Positions 1 through 7,625 of a stretch of DNA of 64,000 bases are shown here, piece by piece. The translations under genes and the position numbers were made by a program. How positions within the stretch are numbered: position 1 is the stretch's first letter; the number at the start of each line of letters is the position of its first letter. The DNA is taken from NCBI RefSeq assembly GCF_039534085.1, contig NZ_BAAAUT010000001.1:124001-188000 (forward strand), written 5' to 3'. The notes beneath the pieces are model-generated. The model ran no database searches, had not been told where the DNA came from, and saw only the letters and a program-made list of their open reading frames with translations. Origin of the DNA: Planomonospora_B alba (GTDB lineage: Bacteria; Actinomycetota; Actinomycetes; Streptosporangiales; Streptosporangiaceae).

Positions 1-458
1 TCGACGTGCTCGGGGCCTTCCCGCCCGGCGCGGCCGCCCGGGGCGGTGGGGGCGCGGGCGGCGTCGCCGGGGTGGAGGTCTCCGGCGGCCCCGGCGAGCG
101 GCCGGCCGTCGCCCTGCCGGACGGTGATCCCCCGGCGGCCCTGCGGGCGGAGACCCTCATCCGGGGCAGGGGGGCCGAGACCCGCCAGGGGCAGCTGCTC
201 GTCGTGCAGTACGAGAGCAGGATCTGGGGGACGGGCGCGGCCCTGGAGTCCACCTGGCAGGCGGGCCGGCCCAAGGCGTTCCAGCTCGGCCGGGGCGCCG
301 TCATCGAGGCGTGGGACCGGGCGCTGGCCGGGGTGCCGGTCGGCAGCCGGGTGGCCATGGTCGTCCCGCCGGAGCTCGGCTACCCGGACGGCCTGCCGCC
401 GCTGGTGAAGTCCACCGACACCCTCGTCTTCGTCGTCGACGTCCTCGCCGCCTACTGA
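1..458 (+). CDS. FKBP-type peptidyl-prolyl isomerase, C-terminal part (tandem FKBP)
   Basis: The gene is cut by the left window edge. The visible part ends with a complete FKBP domain: an alternative reading could start at GTG 6, but the first visible residues DVLGAF (from base 3) copy the last residues of the gene, DVLAAY. This suggests that base 1 lies at the end of a first FKBP domain and that the protein has two in tandem. Domain hallmarks are VQYESRIWGTG near the middle, the FQLGRGAVIEAWDRAL helix and VVPPELGYPDG before the last strand. FKBPs catalyse cis-trans isomerisation of prolyl bonds; many actinobacterial ones are secreted lipoproteins, which cannot be judged here. A linker of about 40 Gly/Pro/Ala-rich residues separates the domains. 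Confidence 0.85.
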   Translation, partial: DVLGAFPPGAAARGGGGAGGVAGVEVSGGPGERPAVALPDGDPPAALRAETLIRGRGAETRQGQLLVVQYESRIWGTGAALESTWQAGRPKAFQLGRGAVIEAWDRALAGVPVGSRVAMVVPPELGYPDGLPPLVKSTDTLVFVVDVLAAY

Positions 459-522
459 GCCCGCCGGCCCCGGCGGTCCGGGCGGGGCCGGCGGGCGCGG
501 ACGGGGCGCCCCGCGGCGGGCC

Positions 523-528
523 TAGACT
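523..528 (+). promoter_or_regulatory. -10 box of a leaderless promoter
   Basis: TAGACT lies 7 nt before the GTG at 536, so transcription would begin at or next to the start codon. No clear -35 box is visible and no Shine-Dalgarno sequence precedes the GTG. Confidence 0.5.
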
Positions 529-535
529 CCCGGCT

Positions 536-1300
536 GTGAGCAGCGACGACCTTCCCGTGGTGGCGGCCCTGAACGATCCCGTACGGCGGGCGGTCTACGA
601 GTACGTGGTCGCCCAGGGGCGCCAGGTCGGGCGGAACGAGGCCGCCGAGGCGGTGGGCGTGCAGCGCACGCTCGCCGCGTTCCACCTCGACAAGCTCGTC
701 GAGGCGGGCCTGCTGGAGACCGGGTTCAAGCGGCTGGGGGAGCGGACGGGGCCGGGCAGCGGCCGGCCCGCGAAGGTCTACCGGCGGGCGGCGGGGGAGT
801 GGCAGGTGAGCGTCCCGCCCCGGGACTACCGCACGCTCGCCCTGGTGCTGGCCGAGGTGGTGGACGTGCCCGGCGGCGACGCGCTGGCCGAGGAGGCCGC
901 GCCGCGGGCCGGCCGCAGGCTCGCGGCCGAGCCGCAGCGGCGGGTGGCCCCGCCGGCGCGGGCCGAGGGGGAGGGGCCGCGGGACGGGCGGCGCGGCGCG
1001 GACGGCGGCCCCGGACCCGGCGGGCCGCAGGAGGCGGACGGGCCGCAGGGCGGGCCGGAGGGCCTCGCCGGGGCGCTGCGGCGGCGCGGTTACGAGCCGT
1101 ACGCGGAGGGCGGCCGCCTGCGGCTGCGCAACTGCCCGTTCCACGTGCTGGCCGAGGAGCACCCGCTGCTGGTCTGCTCGATGAACCTGGAGCTCTGCCG
1201 GGGCCTGCTGGAGGGGCTGGGCGGGGATCCGGGGCGGGCGGAGTCCGATCCCCGGCCGGGGGAGTGCTGCGTCAGCTTCTCTATAAACAATAATGATTGA
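536..1300 (+). CDS. Cys-rich HTH (ArsR/SufR-like) transcriptional regulator
   Basis: 254 aa from GTG 536, chosen because a TAGACT box sits 7 nt upstream. Residues 8-85 form a winged helix-turn-helix ending in the GSGRPAKVYRR signature seen in SufR-like metal or iron-sulfur regulators. The C-terminal third holds Cys200 (NCPFH), Cys214, Cys221 and the pair Cys244-Cys245, a spacing that could ligate a metal or an Fe-S cluster; the exact SufR spacing is not reproduced, so the ligand is inference. Residues about 140-185 are a low-complexity Gly/Pro/Arg insert. The gene ends in an AT-rich stretch just before the DUF3291 gene, which it may co-transcribe with or control. Confidence 0.7.
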   Translation: MSSDDLPVVAALNDPVRRAVYEYVVAQGRQVGRNEAAEAVGVQRTLAAFHLDKLVEAGLLETGFKRLGERTGPGSGRPAKVYRRAAGEWQVSVPPRDYRTLALVLAEVVDVPGGDALAEEAAPRAGRRLAAEPQRRVAPPARAEGEGPRDGRRGADGGPGPGGPQEADGPQGGPEGLAGALRRRGYEPYAEGGRLRLRNCPFHVLAEEHPLLVCSMNLELCRGLLEGLGGDPGRAESDPRPGECCVSFSINNND

Positions 1301-1310
1301 CATAGAAGGT
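1278..1310 (+). promoter_or_regulatory. AT-rich island, possible promoter/operator
   Basis: About 30 bases of mostly A and T in an otherwise very GC-rich region, spanning the stop codon of the Cys-rich regulator and ending 23 bp before the DUF3291 start. It contains TTGACA (1297-1302) and an imperfect CTTCTcTAT / ATAGAAG inverted repeat. No matching -10 box follows at 16-18 nt, so the promoter call is tentative. Confidence 0.3.
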
Positions 1311-1332
1311 GCCGGGATGGTCTGCTGAGGTC

Positions 1333-1863
1333 ATGCATCTGGCACAGCTGAACGTCGCCCGTCTCCGGGCGCCCCTGGACTCGCCCGAACTCGCCGGCTT
1401 CGTCGCGCTCCTCGAGCCCGTCAACGCCGTCTCCGACGCGGCGCCCGGCTTCGTCTGGCGGCTCAAGGGCAGCGAGACCGACCCCGAGGCCACGGTCCAG
1501 CACGACTACGGCGACGACCTGGTGATCAACTTCTCGGTCTGGGAGTCGCGCGAGACCCTATGGAACTTCGTCTACCGCAGCGTCCACCTGCCCGCGCTGC
1601 AGCGGCGCAGGGAGTGGTTCCTGCACATCGCCGAGCCGTACTCGGTGATGTGGTGGATCCCCGAGGGCCACATCCCCTCACTGGCGGAGGGCATGGAGCG
1701 CCTGGAGCTGCTCCGCGCGCACGGCCCCGGCCCCCGCGCCTTCACCTTCAAGGACTTCTACGACAGCGACGAGGCCGGCGCCGGCCGTGACGGCGGCGGG
1801 GCCGCCGCTCAGGGCAGCAGCGAGGCCGCCAGCCTGCCCGCGGCGGCCGAGGCGAGGAAGTAG
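1333..1863 (+). CDS. DUF3291 family protein (dimeric alpha-beta barrel type)
   Basis: 176 aa from ATG 1333 (MHLAQLNVARL), which matches the usual first strand of the family; an in-frame GTG at 1309 would add eight unlikely residues. DUF3291 proteins resemble the ferredoxin-like dimeric barrel of antibiotic/heme monooxygenases, and no substrate is known. The WESRETLWNFVYRSVH and MWWIPEGHIPSL segments are characteristic. The last 20-30 residues are a low-complexity tail whose DNA overlaps the convergent DUF3866 gene by 55 bp. It follows the Cys-rich regulator closely and may belong to the same stress or metal response; that link is inferred from position only. Confidence 0.75.
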   Translation: MHLAQLNVARLRAPLDSPELAGFVALLEPVNAVSDAAPGFVWRLKGSETDPEATVQHDYGDDLVINFSVWESRETLWNFVYRSVHLPALQRRREWFLHIAEPYSVMWWIPEGHIPSLAEGMERLELLRAHGPGPRAFTFKDFYDSDEAGAGRDGGGAAAQGSSEAASLPAAAEARK

Positions 1864-2876
1864 GCCGGGTCCTCCTCCAGCCCCCGTCCCATGGTGGACA
1901 GCCGCACCGGCGAGTCCTTCAGCGCGTCGTGCAGGCCGTCCACGGGCACGGGGACCAGCTCGTGCCGCTCGGCCAGGGGCCGCGCCTGCTCGGCCACCCG
2001 GGCGCCGAAGTCGCCGGGCAGCTCGGGCAGCGCGATCCGGGCGGGCGCCAGCGCGACCCGCCCGTAGGCGGTCAGCGAGTGGTGGGACAGCCCCAGGTGC
2101 CGCTCGCGCCGGTCGCCCTCGCTGACCCGCAGCGCCGCGACCGGGCGGCCCGACAGGACCGCGGCGGCGTTGACCGCCTCCCCGGCCGAGACGCCGGAGA
2201 AGCCCCACCTCGTGCCGGTGCCCAGGTTGCCCGGCCCCTGGGTGACGACCGCGACGTCGGCCGCCAGGACGTGCCGGGCCGCCAGCAGGCCGGTGTGCGT
2301 CGTCACCGCCTCCACGTCGCCGCCGAAGGACTGGCCCGTGGTCACCGTCCCGCACAGCCAGCCGATCTCCCGCAGCCGCGCGCACGACATGGAGAACCAG
2401 GCGGGCAGCGCGCCGCCGTCGAGCATCACGTAGGCGACCCTGGCGTGCGGGCGCGAGGCGTACAGGCCGCACAGGACCGCCGGGAGCGCCGAGTGCAGGT
2501 CGGCGACGACCACCGGCATGCCGTCCAGGGAGTCGGCCTCGCGCAGGACCCCGTGGTGCGGGGAGTCCTGCTCGTCCGCGCCGAGCACGGTGGCCTGCAG
2601 CGGGGTGTAGCGTGCCTTCACCAGATGCCCGGGTCCGTGTGGATCTTCCGGCAAACGGTCGGGAAGCGCCACCACCATGGCGTAACCTCCCGTACCGAGA
2701 CCCATCGCGAGCGCGGTCGTGTTCAGCAGGACCGCGTCGCCGGGCTCGGGGCGTCCCACGAGGGCGGGATAGGCGAGCGCGCGCGCCTGGCCCTCCCCGG
2801 TGGTGACGTCCAGCTCCACCGCCCCCGGCCACTCGCGCCGGATCCGTACGACCTCGCCCCTGCGCCATCTGATCAC
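1809..2876 (-). CDS. DUF3866 family protein
   Basis: 355 aa. The start is set at GTG 2876 (MIRWRRGEVVRIRREWPG) because the box TACCCT lies exactly 7 nt upstream; a longer reading to 2972 would run into the divergent pafB gene. DUF3866 proteins are conserved next to the pafBC/tat block in actinobacteria and have no assigned reaction. Visible features are a central Gly-rich stretch (TQGPGNLGTGTRWGFSGV) and a conserved HHSLTAYGRVALA segment. There is no signal peptide or membrane span. The 3' end overlaps the DUF3291 gene tail-to-tail. Confidence 0.75.
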   Translation of the reverse strand: MIRWRRGEVVRIRREWPGAVELDVTTGEGQARALAYPALVGRPEPGDAVLLNTTALAMGLGTGGYAMVVALPDRLPEDPHGPGHLVKARYTPLQATVLGADEQDSPHHGVLREADSLDGMPVVVADLHSALPAVLCGLYASRPHARVAYVMLDGGALPAWFSMSCARLREIGWLCGTVTTGQSFGGDVEAVTTHTGLLAARHVLAADVAVVTQGPGNLGTGTRWGFSGVSAGEAVNAAAVLSGRPVAALRVSEGDRRERHLGLSHHSLTAYGRVALAPARIALPELPGDFGARVAEQARPLAERHELVPVPVDGLHDALKDSPVRLSTMGRGLEEDPAYFLASAAAGRLAASLLP

Positions 2877-2883
2877 GCGGGGA

Positions 2884-2893
2884 AGGGTAGCGT
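2884..2893. promoter_or_regulatory. Overlapping divergent -10 boxes for the DUF3866 gene and pafB
   Basis: On the minus strand TACCCT (2889-2884) is 7 nt from the DUF3866 GTG. On the plus strand TAGCGT (2888-2893) lies 23 nt before the pafB ATG. The two boxes share the TA at 2888-2889, so both RNA polymerases would melt the same bases. Confidence 0.4.
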
Positions 2894-2916
2894 CATTTGA
2901 GAGGGAGGGAGGCCGG

Positions 2917-3972
2917 ATGTCGCGCCGGAAGACCGAGCGGCTGCTGAACCTCGTGATCTGCCTGCTGGCCACGCGCCGGCCGCTCAGCGCCGAGCAGATC
3001 CGCCAGGCCGTGCCCGGCTACGACTCGGCCAACGACGAGGCCTTCCAGCGGATGTTCGAGCGCGACAAGAACGAGCTGCGCGAGATCGGCATCCCGATCG
3101 AGGTCCACAAGGACCCGTGGGAGGAGGACCCCGGCTACCGGATCGTCCGCCAGGCCTACGAGCTGCCCGAGATCACCCTGGAGCCCGACGAGGCCGCCGT
3201 GGTGGGCCTGGCCGCGCGGGTGTGGCAGCGGGCCAGCCTGGCGGAGGCGGCCAGCGGCGCGCTGCTGAAGCTGCGCGCCGGGGGCGTGGACGCCGACGAG
3301 ACCGGCGGGCTGCTCGGCGGCGCGCTGGAGCTGCGGGTCGACACCCAGGACCCGGCCTTCCCGGCGCTGTGGGAGGCCGTGCGCGACCGGCGCCCGGTCC
3401 GCTTCCCCTACCGCGTCGCGGCCGGGGAGAGCGTGCTGACCCGCACGGTCGAGCCGTGGGGCGTGGTCAGCCGGCGCGGCCGGTGGTACGTCGTCGGCCA
3501 CGACCGCGACCGCGACGCGCCCCGGGTGTTCCGGCTCAGCCGCATCACCGGGCCGGTCGTGGCGGCGGGCCGCCCCGGCACCGTGACGGTGCCCGAGGGC
3601 GTCGACATCCGGGCGATGGCGGCCCCGCGCGAGGACGGCCCGCTGACCGAGCGCACCGCCGCCGTCCGGGTCCGCGAGGGCACCTGCCAGGGGCTGCGCC
3701 AGGCGGCGAAGGCCGTACGGCCCGCCGGCGGCGGCTGGGACGAGCTGGAGATCGCCTTCACCGATCCCGAGCGGCTCGCAGGGTGGGTGGCCGGGTTCGC
3801 CGCCGACGCCGAGGTGCTCGGCCCGCCCGACGCCCGCGAGGCCGTCATCTGCCGGCTGAAGGGGGTCCTCGCGTGGGACGCCGACGGGGCGCGGGAGGAC
3901 GGCGGGACGGCAGGGGAGGCGGTCCGCGGGGCGGCCCCCGCGGACGGACGAGGAGCGGTGAACGACCGATGA
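2917..3972 (+). CDS. pafB: WYL-domain transcriptional activator PafB
   Basis: 351 aa. N-terminal HTH (residues 1-70, RRKTERLLNLVICLLATRRP then VPGYDSANDEAFQRMFERDK) followed by a WYL domain about 135-240 (PWGVVSRRGRWYVVGHDRDR, FRLSRI) and a WCX-type C-terminal region. PafB and PafC act as a heterodimer that switches on the RecA-independent DNA-damage response in actinobacteria. Start ATG 2917 has a strong GGGAGG ribosome site. The stop overlaps the pafC start (ATGA at 3969), so the two are translationally coupled. About 30 residues of low-complexity Gly/Ala/Glu follow the WCX region. Confidence 0.93.
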   Translation: MSRRKTERLLNLVICLLATRRPLSAEQIRQAVPGYDSANDEAFQRMFERDKNELREIGIPIEVHKDPWEEDPGYRIVRQAYELPEITLEPDEAAVVGLAARVWQRASLAEAASGALLKLRAGGVDADETGGLLGGALELRVDTQDPAFPALWEAVRDRRPVRFPYRVAAGESVLTRTVEPWGVVSRRGRWYVVGHDRDRDAPRVFRLSRITGPVVAAGRPGTVTVPEGVDIRAMAAPREDGPLTERTAAVRVREGTCQGLRQAAKAVRPAGGGWDELEIAFTDPERLAGWVAGFAADAEVLGPPDAREAVICRLKGVLAWDADGAREDGGTAGEAVRGAAPADGRGAVNDR

Positions 3973-4931
3973 GCAGTACGGCCGACCGGCTGCCGAGGCT
4001 GCTGGCCCTGGTGCCCTACCTGATGTCCCACCCGGGGGCGGAGGTGTCCGAGGTCGCGAGGATCTTCGGGCTGAGCGAGAAGCAGCTCATCGACGACCTG
4101 CAGCTGGTGTGGATGTGCGGGCTGCCCGGCCACACCCCCGGCGACCTGATCGACGTCTCCTGGGACGGCGGCGAGATCGTCATCGACAACGCCGACACCA
4201 TCGCCCGCCCGCTCCGGCTGGGCGTCGACGAGGCCAGCGCGCTGCTGGTGGCGCTGCGCATGCTCGCCGAGATGCCGGAGTTCGGCGAGCGCGACGCGCT
4301 GGCCCGGGTCATCGCCAAGTTCGAGCAGGCCGCCGGGGAGGCGGCCGCGGCGGTCAGCAGCCAGGTCGCGGTCGAGGTGGACGCCACCCCCGACGCGCTG
4401 CCCGCGGTCAACGAGGCGCTGCGCGCCCGCAGGCGGCTCTCGCTCCGCTACTACGTGCCGGGCCGCGACGAGATCACCCCCCGCGAGGTCGACCCGATGC
4501 GGCTGGTCGTGGTGGACGGCCGCAGCTACCTGTCGGGCTGGTGCTACCGGGCCGAGGCGGTGCGCCTGTTCCGGCTGGACCGCATGCTCGACGTGGACGT
4601 GCTGGACGTGCCCGCGGACCCGCCGGCCGGCGCGGTGCCCGACGAGGTGACGCCCGGGGTGTTCCGCCCCTCGCCCACCGACGAGCTGGTGGAGCTGGAG
4701 CTGACCCCCGCGGGCCGCTGGGTCGCCGAGTACTACCCGTGCGAGAGCGTCGAGGAGCTCGGCGAGGGACGGCTGCGGGTGGCCCTGCGCGCCCGCGACC
4801 AGAGCTGGCTGCTCCGGCTGGCGATGCGCCTGGGCGGCACCGGCCGGGTCGTCTCCCCCGCCTCGCTGGCCGAGCGCGTCCGCCGGGCCGCTCAGGAGGC
4901 GCTGGACCGCTACGAGTCGGTGGTCGCCTGA
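3969..4931 (+). CDS. pafC: WYL-domain transcriptional activator PafC
   Basis: 320 aa starting at ATG 3969 inside the end of pafB. The N-terminal winged HTH (RLLALVPYLMSHPGAEVSEV) is followed by a conserved middle region (LGVDEASALLVALRML), a WYL domain about 135-205 (EVDPMRLVVVDGRSYLSGWC, LFRLDRM) and a C-terminal WCX fold. It is the partner of PafB in the DNA-damage activator complex. The 4-nt overlap argues for stoichiometric synthesis of both subunits. Confidence 0.93.
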   Translation: MSSTADRLPRLLALVPYLMSHPGAEVSEVARIFGLSEKQLIDDLQLVWMCGLPGHTPGDLIDVSWDGGEIVIDNADTIARPLRLGVDEASALLVALRMLAEMPEFGERDALARVIAKFEQAAGEAAAAVSSQVAVEVDATPDALPAVNEALRARRRLSLRYYVPGRDEITPREVDPMRLVVVDGRSYLSGWCYRAEAVRLFRLDRMLDVDVLDVPADPPAGAVPDEVTPGVFRPSPTDELVELELTPAGRWVAEYYPCESVEELGEGRLRVALRARDQSWLLRLAMRLGGTGRVVSPASLAERVRRAAQEALDRYESVVA

Positions 4932-5070
4932 CCGCCCGCAGGACCCCGCGCGGGGCCGATTCCGGCGACGCCCGCCCGCCCCCGCACGGGACCGCCCGCC
5001 GGGCCTGCCCGGGACCGGCCGCCGGTTCCGCGGCGGGGCCGCCTCCCTGAACCTCCGGCGGACATCGGGT

Positions 5071-5076
5071 TAGGAT
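5071..5076 (+). promoter_or_regulatory. -10 box of a leaderless promoter
   Basis: TAGGAT is 8 nt upstream of the ATG at 5085, with no Shine-Dalgarno sequence between them. Confidence 0.45.
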
Positions 5077-5084
5077 CCGGTGAC

Positions 5085-5273
5085 ATGAGCTGGATCCTCG
5101 CCGCCGCCGCGCTGGCCCTCGCGGGCGTGGCGGTCCTCGGCCTGATGGGCGCCCGGGTGCTGCTGGCCACCCGCGAGCTGGGCAGACAGGTCGAGCGCAC
5201 GCGGCGCCGGCTGGAGGCCGTCCGGGGCGCGCCCGATCGGCGCCGGGAGACGGATCCGGGCCCGCAGGGATGA
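5085..5273 (+). CDS. Small single-span membrane protein upstream of tatA
   Basis: 62 aa. One hydrophobic N-terminal helix (residues 2-28) is followed by a charged, Arg-rich amphipathic tail (TRELGRQVERTRRRLEAVRG). Short proteins of this type recur just before tatA in actinobacteria; function unknown. A TAGGAT box 8 nt before the ATG supports the start and suggests a leaderless message. It could be a Tat-associated or envelope factor, but that is position-based inference. The tail is predicted cytoplasmic by the positive-inside rule. Confidence 0.6.
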   Translation: MSWILAAAALALAGVAVLGLMGARVLLATRELGRQVERTRRRLEAVRGAPDRRRETDPGPQG

Positions 5274-5339
5274 GACTGCGCCCCGGGCAGCGTACGATCG
5301 GCACAGAAGACCGCACGTCGCTCGGCGTAAGGATGTGTC

Positions 5340-5663
5340 ATGCCCAACCTGGGACCCACTGAGCTGATCATCATCGGGCTGATCCTGGTGCTGCTGTTCG
5401 GCGCCAAGAAGCTGCCCGAGGCCGCGCGCGGGCTCGGCCGGTCGCTCCGCATCTTCAAGGCGGAGACCTCCAAGCTCCGTGAGGACGACGAGCAGGCCAC
5501 GGCGACCGCCACGGTCGTGCCGCCGCAGCAGGCCCCCGTCGCCCCGGCCCCGCAGCAGCTCCCCGCTCCGGCCGCCGAGCCGTCCGCCGAGGAGCAGGCC
5601 CGCGCCCTGGAGGAGCAGGCCGCCCGGCTGCGCGCCCAGGCGGGCACGCCCAAGCAGCAGTAG
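5340..5663 (+). CDS. tatA: Sec-independent (twin-arginine) translocase subunit TatA
   Basis: 107 aa, the usual size. The N-terminal membrane helix (LGPTELIIIGLILVLLFGAK) leads into the signature amphipathic helix KKLPEAARGLGRSLRIFK (the FGAKKLPE hinge is diagnostic), then a polar, Gln/Ala-rich C-terminal tail with no fixed structure. TatA oligomers form the pore or membrane-thinning element that passes folded twin-arginine substrates. An AAGGA site precedes ATG 5340. tatC follows 96 bp downstream, and no tatB is present between them. Confidence 0.97.
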   Translation: MPNLGPTELIIIGLILVLLFGAKKLPEAARGLGRSLRIFKAETSKLREDDEQATATATVVPPQQAPVAPAPQQLPAPAAEPSAEEQARALEEQAARLRAQAGTPKQQ

Positions 5664-5759
5664 ACGCACGGCGGCCCGCCGGGCCGTGCGGCACCCCCGG
5701 CCCGCCGGCCGGCCCCCGCCCCTCTGACCACCTCACTCCTCGGACCGGGATCCACGAAT

Positions 5760-6671
5760 ATGGCACTGCTGAAATGGCCCAAGCCGGGCCGTAACAGGTC
5801 CATGTCGTCTGAGGACGCGGAGGGGCGCATGCCGCTCATGGAGCACCTCCGCGAGCTGCGCAACCGGCTGGTCGTCGCGCTGCTGGGCGTGCTCGGCGGC
5901 ATCGTCCTCGGGTTCGTCTTCTTCGACCCGGTCTGGGACTTCGTCTCCGCGCCCTACTGCAGCCTGCAGCAGTCGCAGGAGCTGCGCGGCGAGTGCACGT
6001 TCCTCATCCTGGGCGTCTTCGAGTCCTTCTTCGTCAACCTCAAGGTCGCCGCGCTGTTCGGCGTGGTCGTCGCCTCCCCGGTCTGGCTCCACCAGATCTG
6101 GGCGTTCGTCACGCCGGGCCTGTACCGCAACGAGAAGCGCTACTCGCTGACGTTCCTGGCGCTGGCGATCCCGCTCTTCCTGGCCGGCGCCGCGCTGGCC
6201 TACTTCGTGATGGACACGGGCCTGGCCATCCTGCTCGGGTTCGCCCCGGAGAACTCGGTCACGAGCATCACGCTCGACGAGTACCTCGGCTACGTGCTGG
6301 TGCTGCTCATCGTCTTCGGCGTCTCCTTCGAGCTGCCGCTGCTGATGGTCTTCCTCAACATCATCGGCGTGCTGCCGCGCGCCACGGTGGCCAAGCACCG
6401 CCGCATGGTGATCTTCCTGATGTTCGTCTTCGGGGCGGTCGCCACCCCGGGCGGCGACCCGTTCACGATGATCGCGCTGGCCCTGCCGATGGTGGTGCTG
6501 TTCGCCCTCGCCGAGGGCTTCATGTACCTGCGGGAGCGCCGGAGCCCGTCCGGGGAGGACTTCTCCCACCTGTCCGACGACGAGGCCTCCCCGCTCGCCG
6601 CCGACGACTCCCCGCTCCCGGACACCGATTCTCTCGATCCGGACACGAAGGGTACTGATCCCGTCAAATAG
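5760..6671 (+). CDS. tatC: Sec-independent translocase subunit TatC
   Basis: 303 aa with six predicted membrane helices. The cytoplasmic N-terminal signature MPLMEHLRELRNRL is the twin-arginine recognition surface, and the first periplasmic loop carries the typical FLILGVFESFFVNLKVA transition. TatC is the receptor for RR signal peptides and pairs with TatA upstream. The last 50 residues form an acidic tail rich in Asp and Ser. At least one clear secretory substrate type (the GH16 enzyme and pectate lyases at 59-64 kb) lies in this window, although whether those use Tat or Sec is not settled by sequence. Confidence 0.97.
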   Translation: MALLKWPKPGRNRSMSSEDAEGRMPLMEHLRELRNRLVVALLGVLGGIVLGFVFFDPVWDFVSAPYCSLQQSQELRGECTFLILGVFESFFVNLKVAALFGVVVASPVWLHQIWAFVTPGLYRNEKRYSLTFLALAIPLFLAGAALAYFVMDTGLAILLGFAPENSVTSITLDEYLGYVLVLLIVFGVSFELPLLMVFLNIIGVLPRATVAKHRRMVIFLMFVFGAVATPGGDPFTMIALALPMVVLFALAEGFMYLRERRSPSGEDFSHLSDDEASPLAADDSPLPDTDSLDPDTKGTDPVK

Positions 6672-6675
6672 GCGG

Positions 6676-6681
6676 TACGTT
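6676..6681 (+). promoter_or_regulatory. -10 box of a leaderless promoter
   Basis: TACGTT, 7 nt before GTG 6689. It starts only 4 nt after the tatC stop, so the kinase gene has its own promoter in spite of the tight spacing. Confidence 0.45.
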
Positions 6682-6688
6682 CCGGTCC

Positions 6689-7567
6689 GTGCCCGGAGAG
6701 ATCGCCGTACTCGTCAACCCCGCGGCCCGGGGCGGCCGCTCCCGCGCCCTGCTCGCCCCCGTCCTGGACCGGCTGCGGAGCCGCGGCGCCGAGGTCTCGG
6801 TGATCGTCGGCGACTCCGCCGAGGACGCCCTGGAGCGCGCCTGCACGGCCGTCGCCGAGGTCCCGGACGCCCTGGTGGCCTTCGGCGGGGACGGCCTGGT
6901 CCACCTCGCCGTCCAGGCGCTGGCCGGGACCGACGTGCCGCTCGGCATCATCCCGGCCGGCACCGGCAACGACATCGCCGACGCCCTCGGCCTGCCGAGG
7001 AAGGACCCGCTGGCCGCGGCCGGCGTCGTGCTGGCGGGCCGGACCCGCGCGGTCGACGCCGCCCGGATCGGCGAGGACGCCTGGTTCGCCAGCGTCCTGT
7101 GCTGCGGGTTCGACTCCCGCGTCAACGAGCGGGCCAACCGGCGCAGCTGGCCGCCCGGCATGGCCAAGTACCTCGTCGCGCTGGCGGAGGAGCTGCGGAA
7201 CTTCGCCCCCATCCCCTTCCGGATCGACCTCGACGGCGAGGTCGTGGAACGGGAGGCCGTGCTGGTCGCGCTCGCCAACACCCGCTCCTACGGCGCCGGG
7301 ATGCGGGTCTGCCCGGACGCGCGCCCCGACGACGGCCTGCTCGACGTGATGATCCTCGGCGCGGTGCCCAGGGGCCGCTTCCTGCGGACCTTCCCCCGGG
7401 TCTACCGCGGCACCCACGTCACCCACCCCGCCGTCACGATCCGGCGGGCCCGCCGGGTGGCGCTGGAGGCGGCGGACGTGGTCGCCTACGCCGACGGTGA
7501 ACGCATCGGTCCCGCCCCGCTGACCTGCGAGGCCGTACCCGGCGCGCTGCGGGTGCTGGTGCCCTAG
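6689..7567 (+). CDS. Diacylglycerol / lipid kinase (DagK family)
   Basis: 292 aa. The catalytic domain is recognised by FGGDGLVHLAVQAL (nucleotide-binding GGDGT-type loop) and IIPAGTGNDIA. The C-terminal beta-sandwich ends with YADGERIG, also typical. These enzymes phosphorylate diacylglycerol or related lipids with ATP; in mycobacteria homologues feed phosphatidylinositol mannoside precursors. The exact substrate is not readable. The GTG start is supported by TACGTT 7 nt upstream. It sits between tatC and helY, a conserved order in this phylum. Confidence 0.9.
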   Translation: MPGEIAVLVNPAARGGRSRALLAPVLDRLRSRGAEVSVIVGDSAEDALERACTAVAEVPDALVAFGGDGLVHLAVQALAGTDVPLGIIPAGTGNDIADALGLPRKDPLAAAGVVLAGRTRAVDAARIGEDAWFASVLCCGFDSRVNERANRRSWPPGMAKYLVALAEELRNFAPIPFRIDLDGEVVEREAVLVALANTRSYGAGMRVCPDARPDDGLLDVMILGAVPRGRFLRTFPRVYRGTHVTHPAVTIRRARRVALEAADVVAYADGERIGPAPLTCEAVPGALRVLVP

Positions 7568-7612
7568 GGCCGCGGGCGGCCGTGCGGGGACGGACCGGAA
7601 TTCCGTTATCGG

Positions 7613-7618
7613 TAGGCT
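7613..7618 (+). promoter_or_regulatory. -10 box of a leaderless promoter
   Basis: TAGGCT followed by 7 nt and then ATG 7626; no ribosome site in between. Confidence 0.5.
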
Positions 7619-7625
7619 GAAGATT

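Noticed and set aside
1297..1302. TTGACA as -35 box for the DUF3291 gene
   Set aside because: At 16-18 nt downstream there is no TANNNT; kept only as part of the AT-rich island.
7104..7120. tRNA T-arm lookalike (GCGGGTTCGACTCCCGC)
   Set aside because: It lies inside the lipid kinase gene and codes for a normal protein stretch (CGFDSRVN). No acceptor stem, anticodon arm or other tRNA part fits around it.
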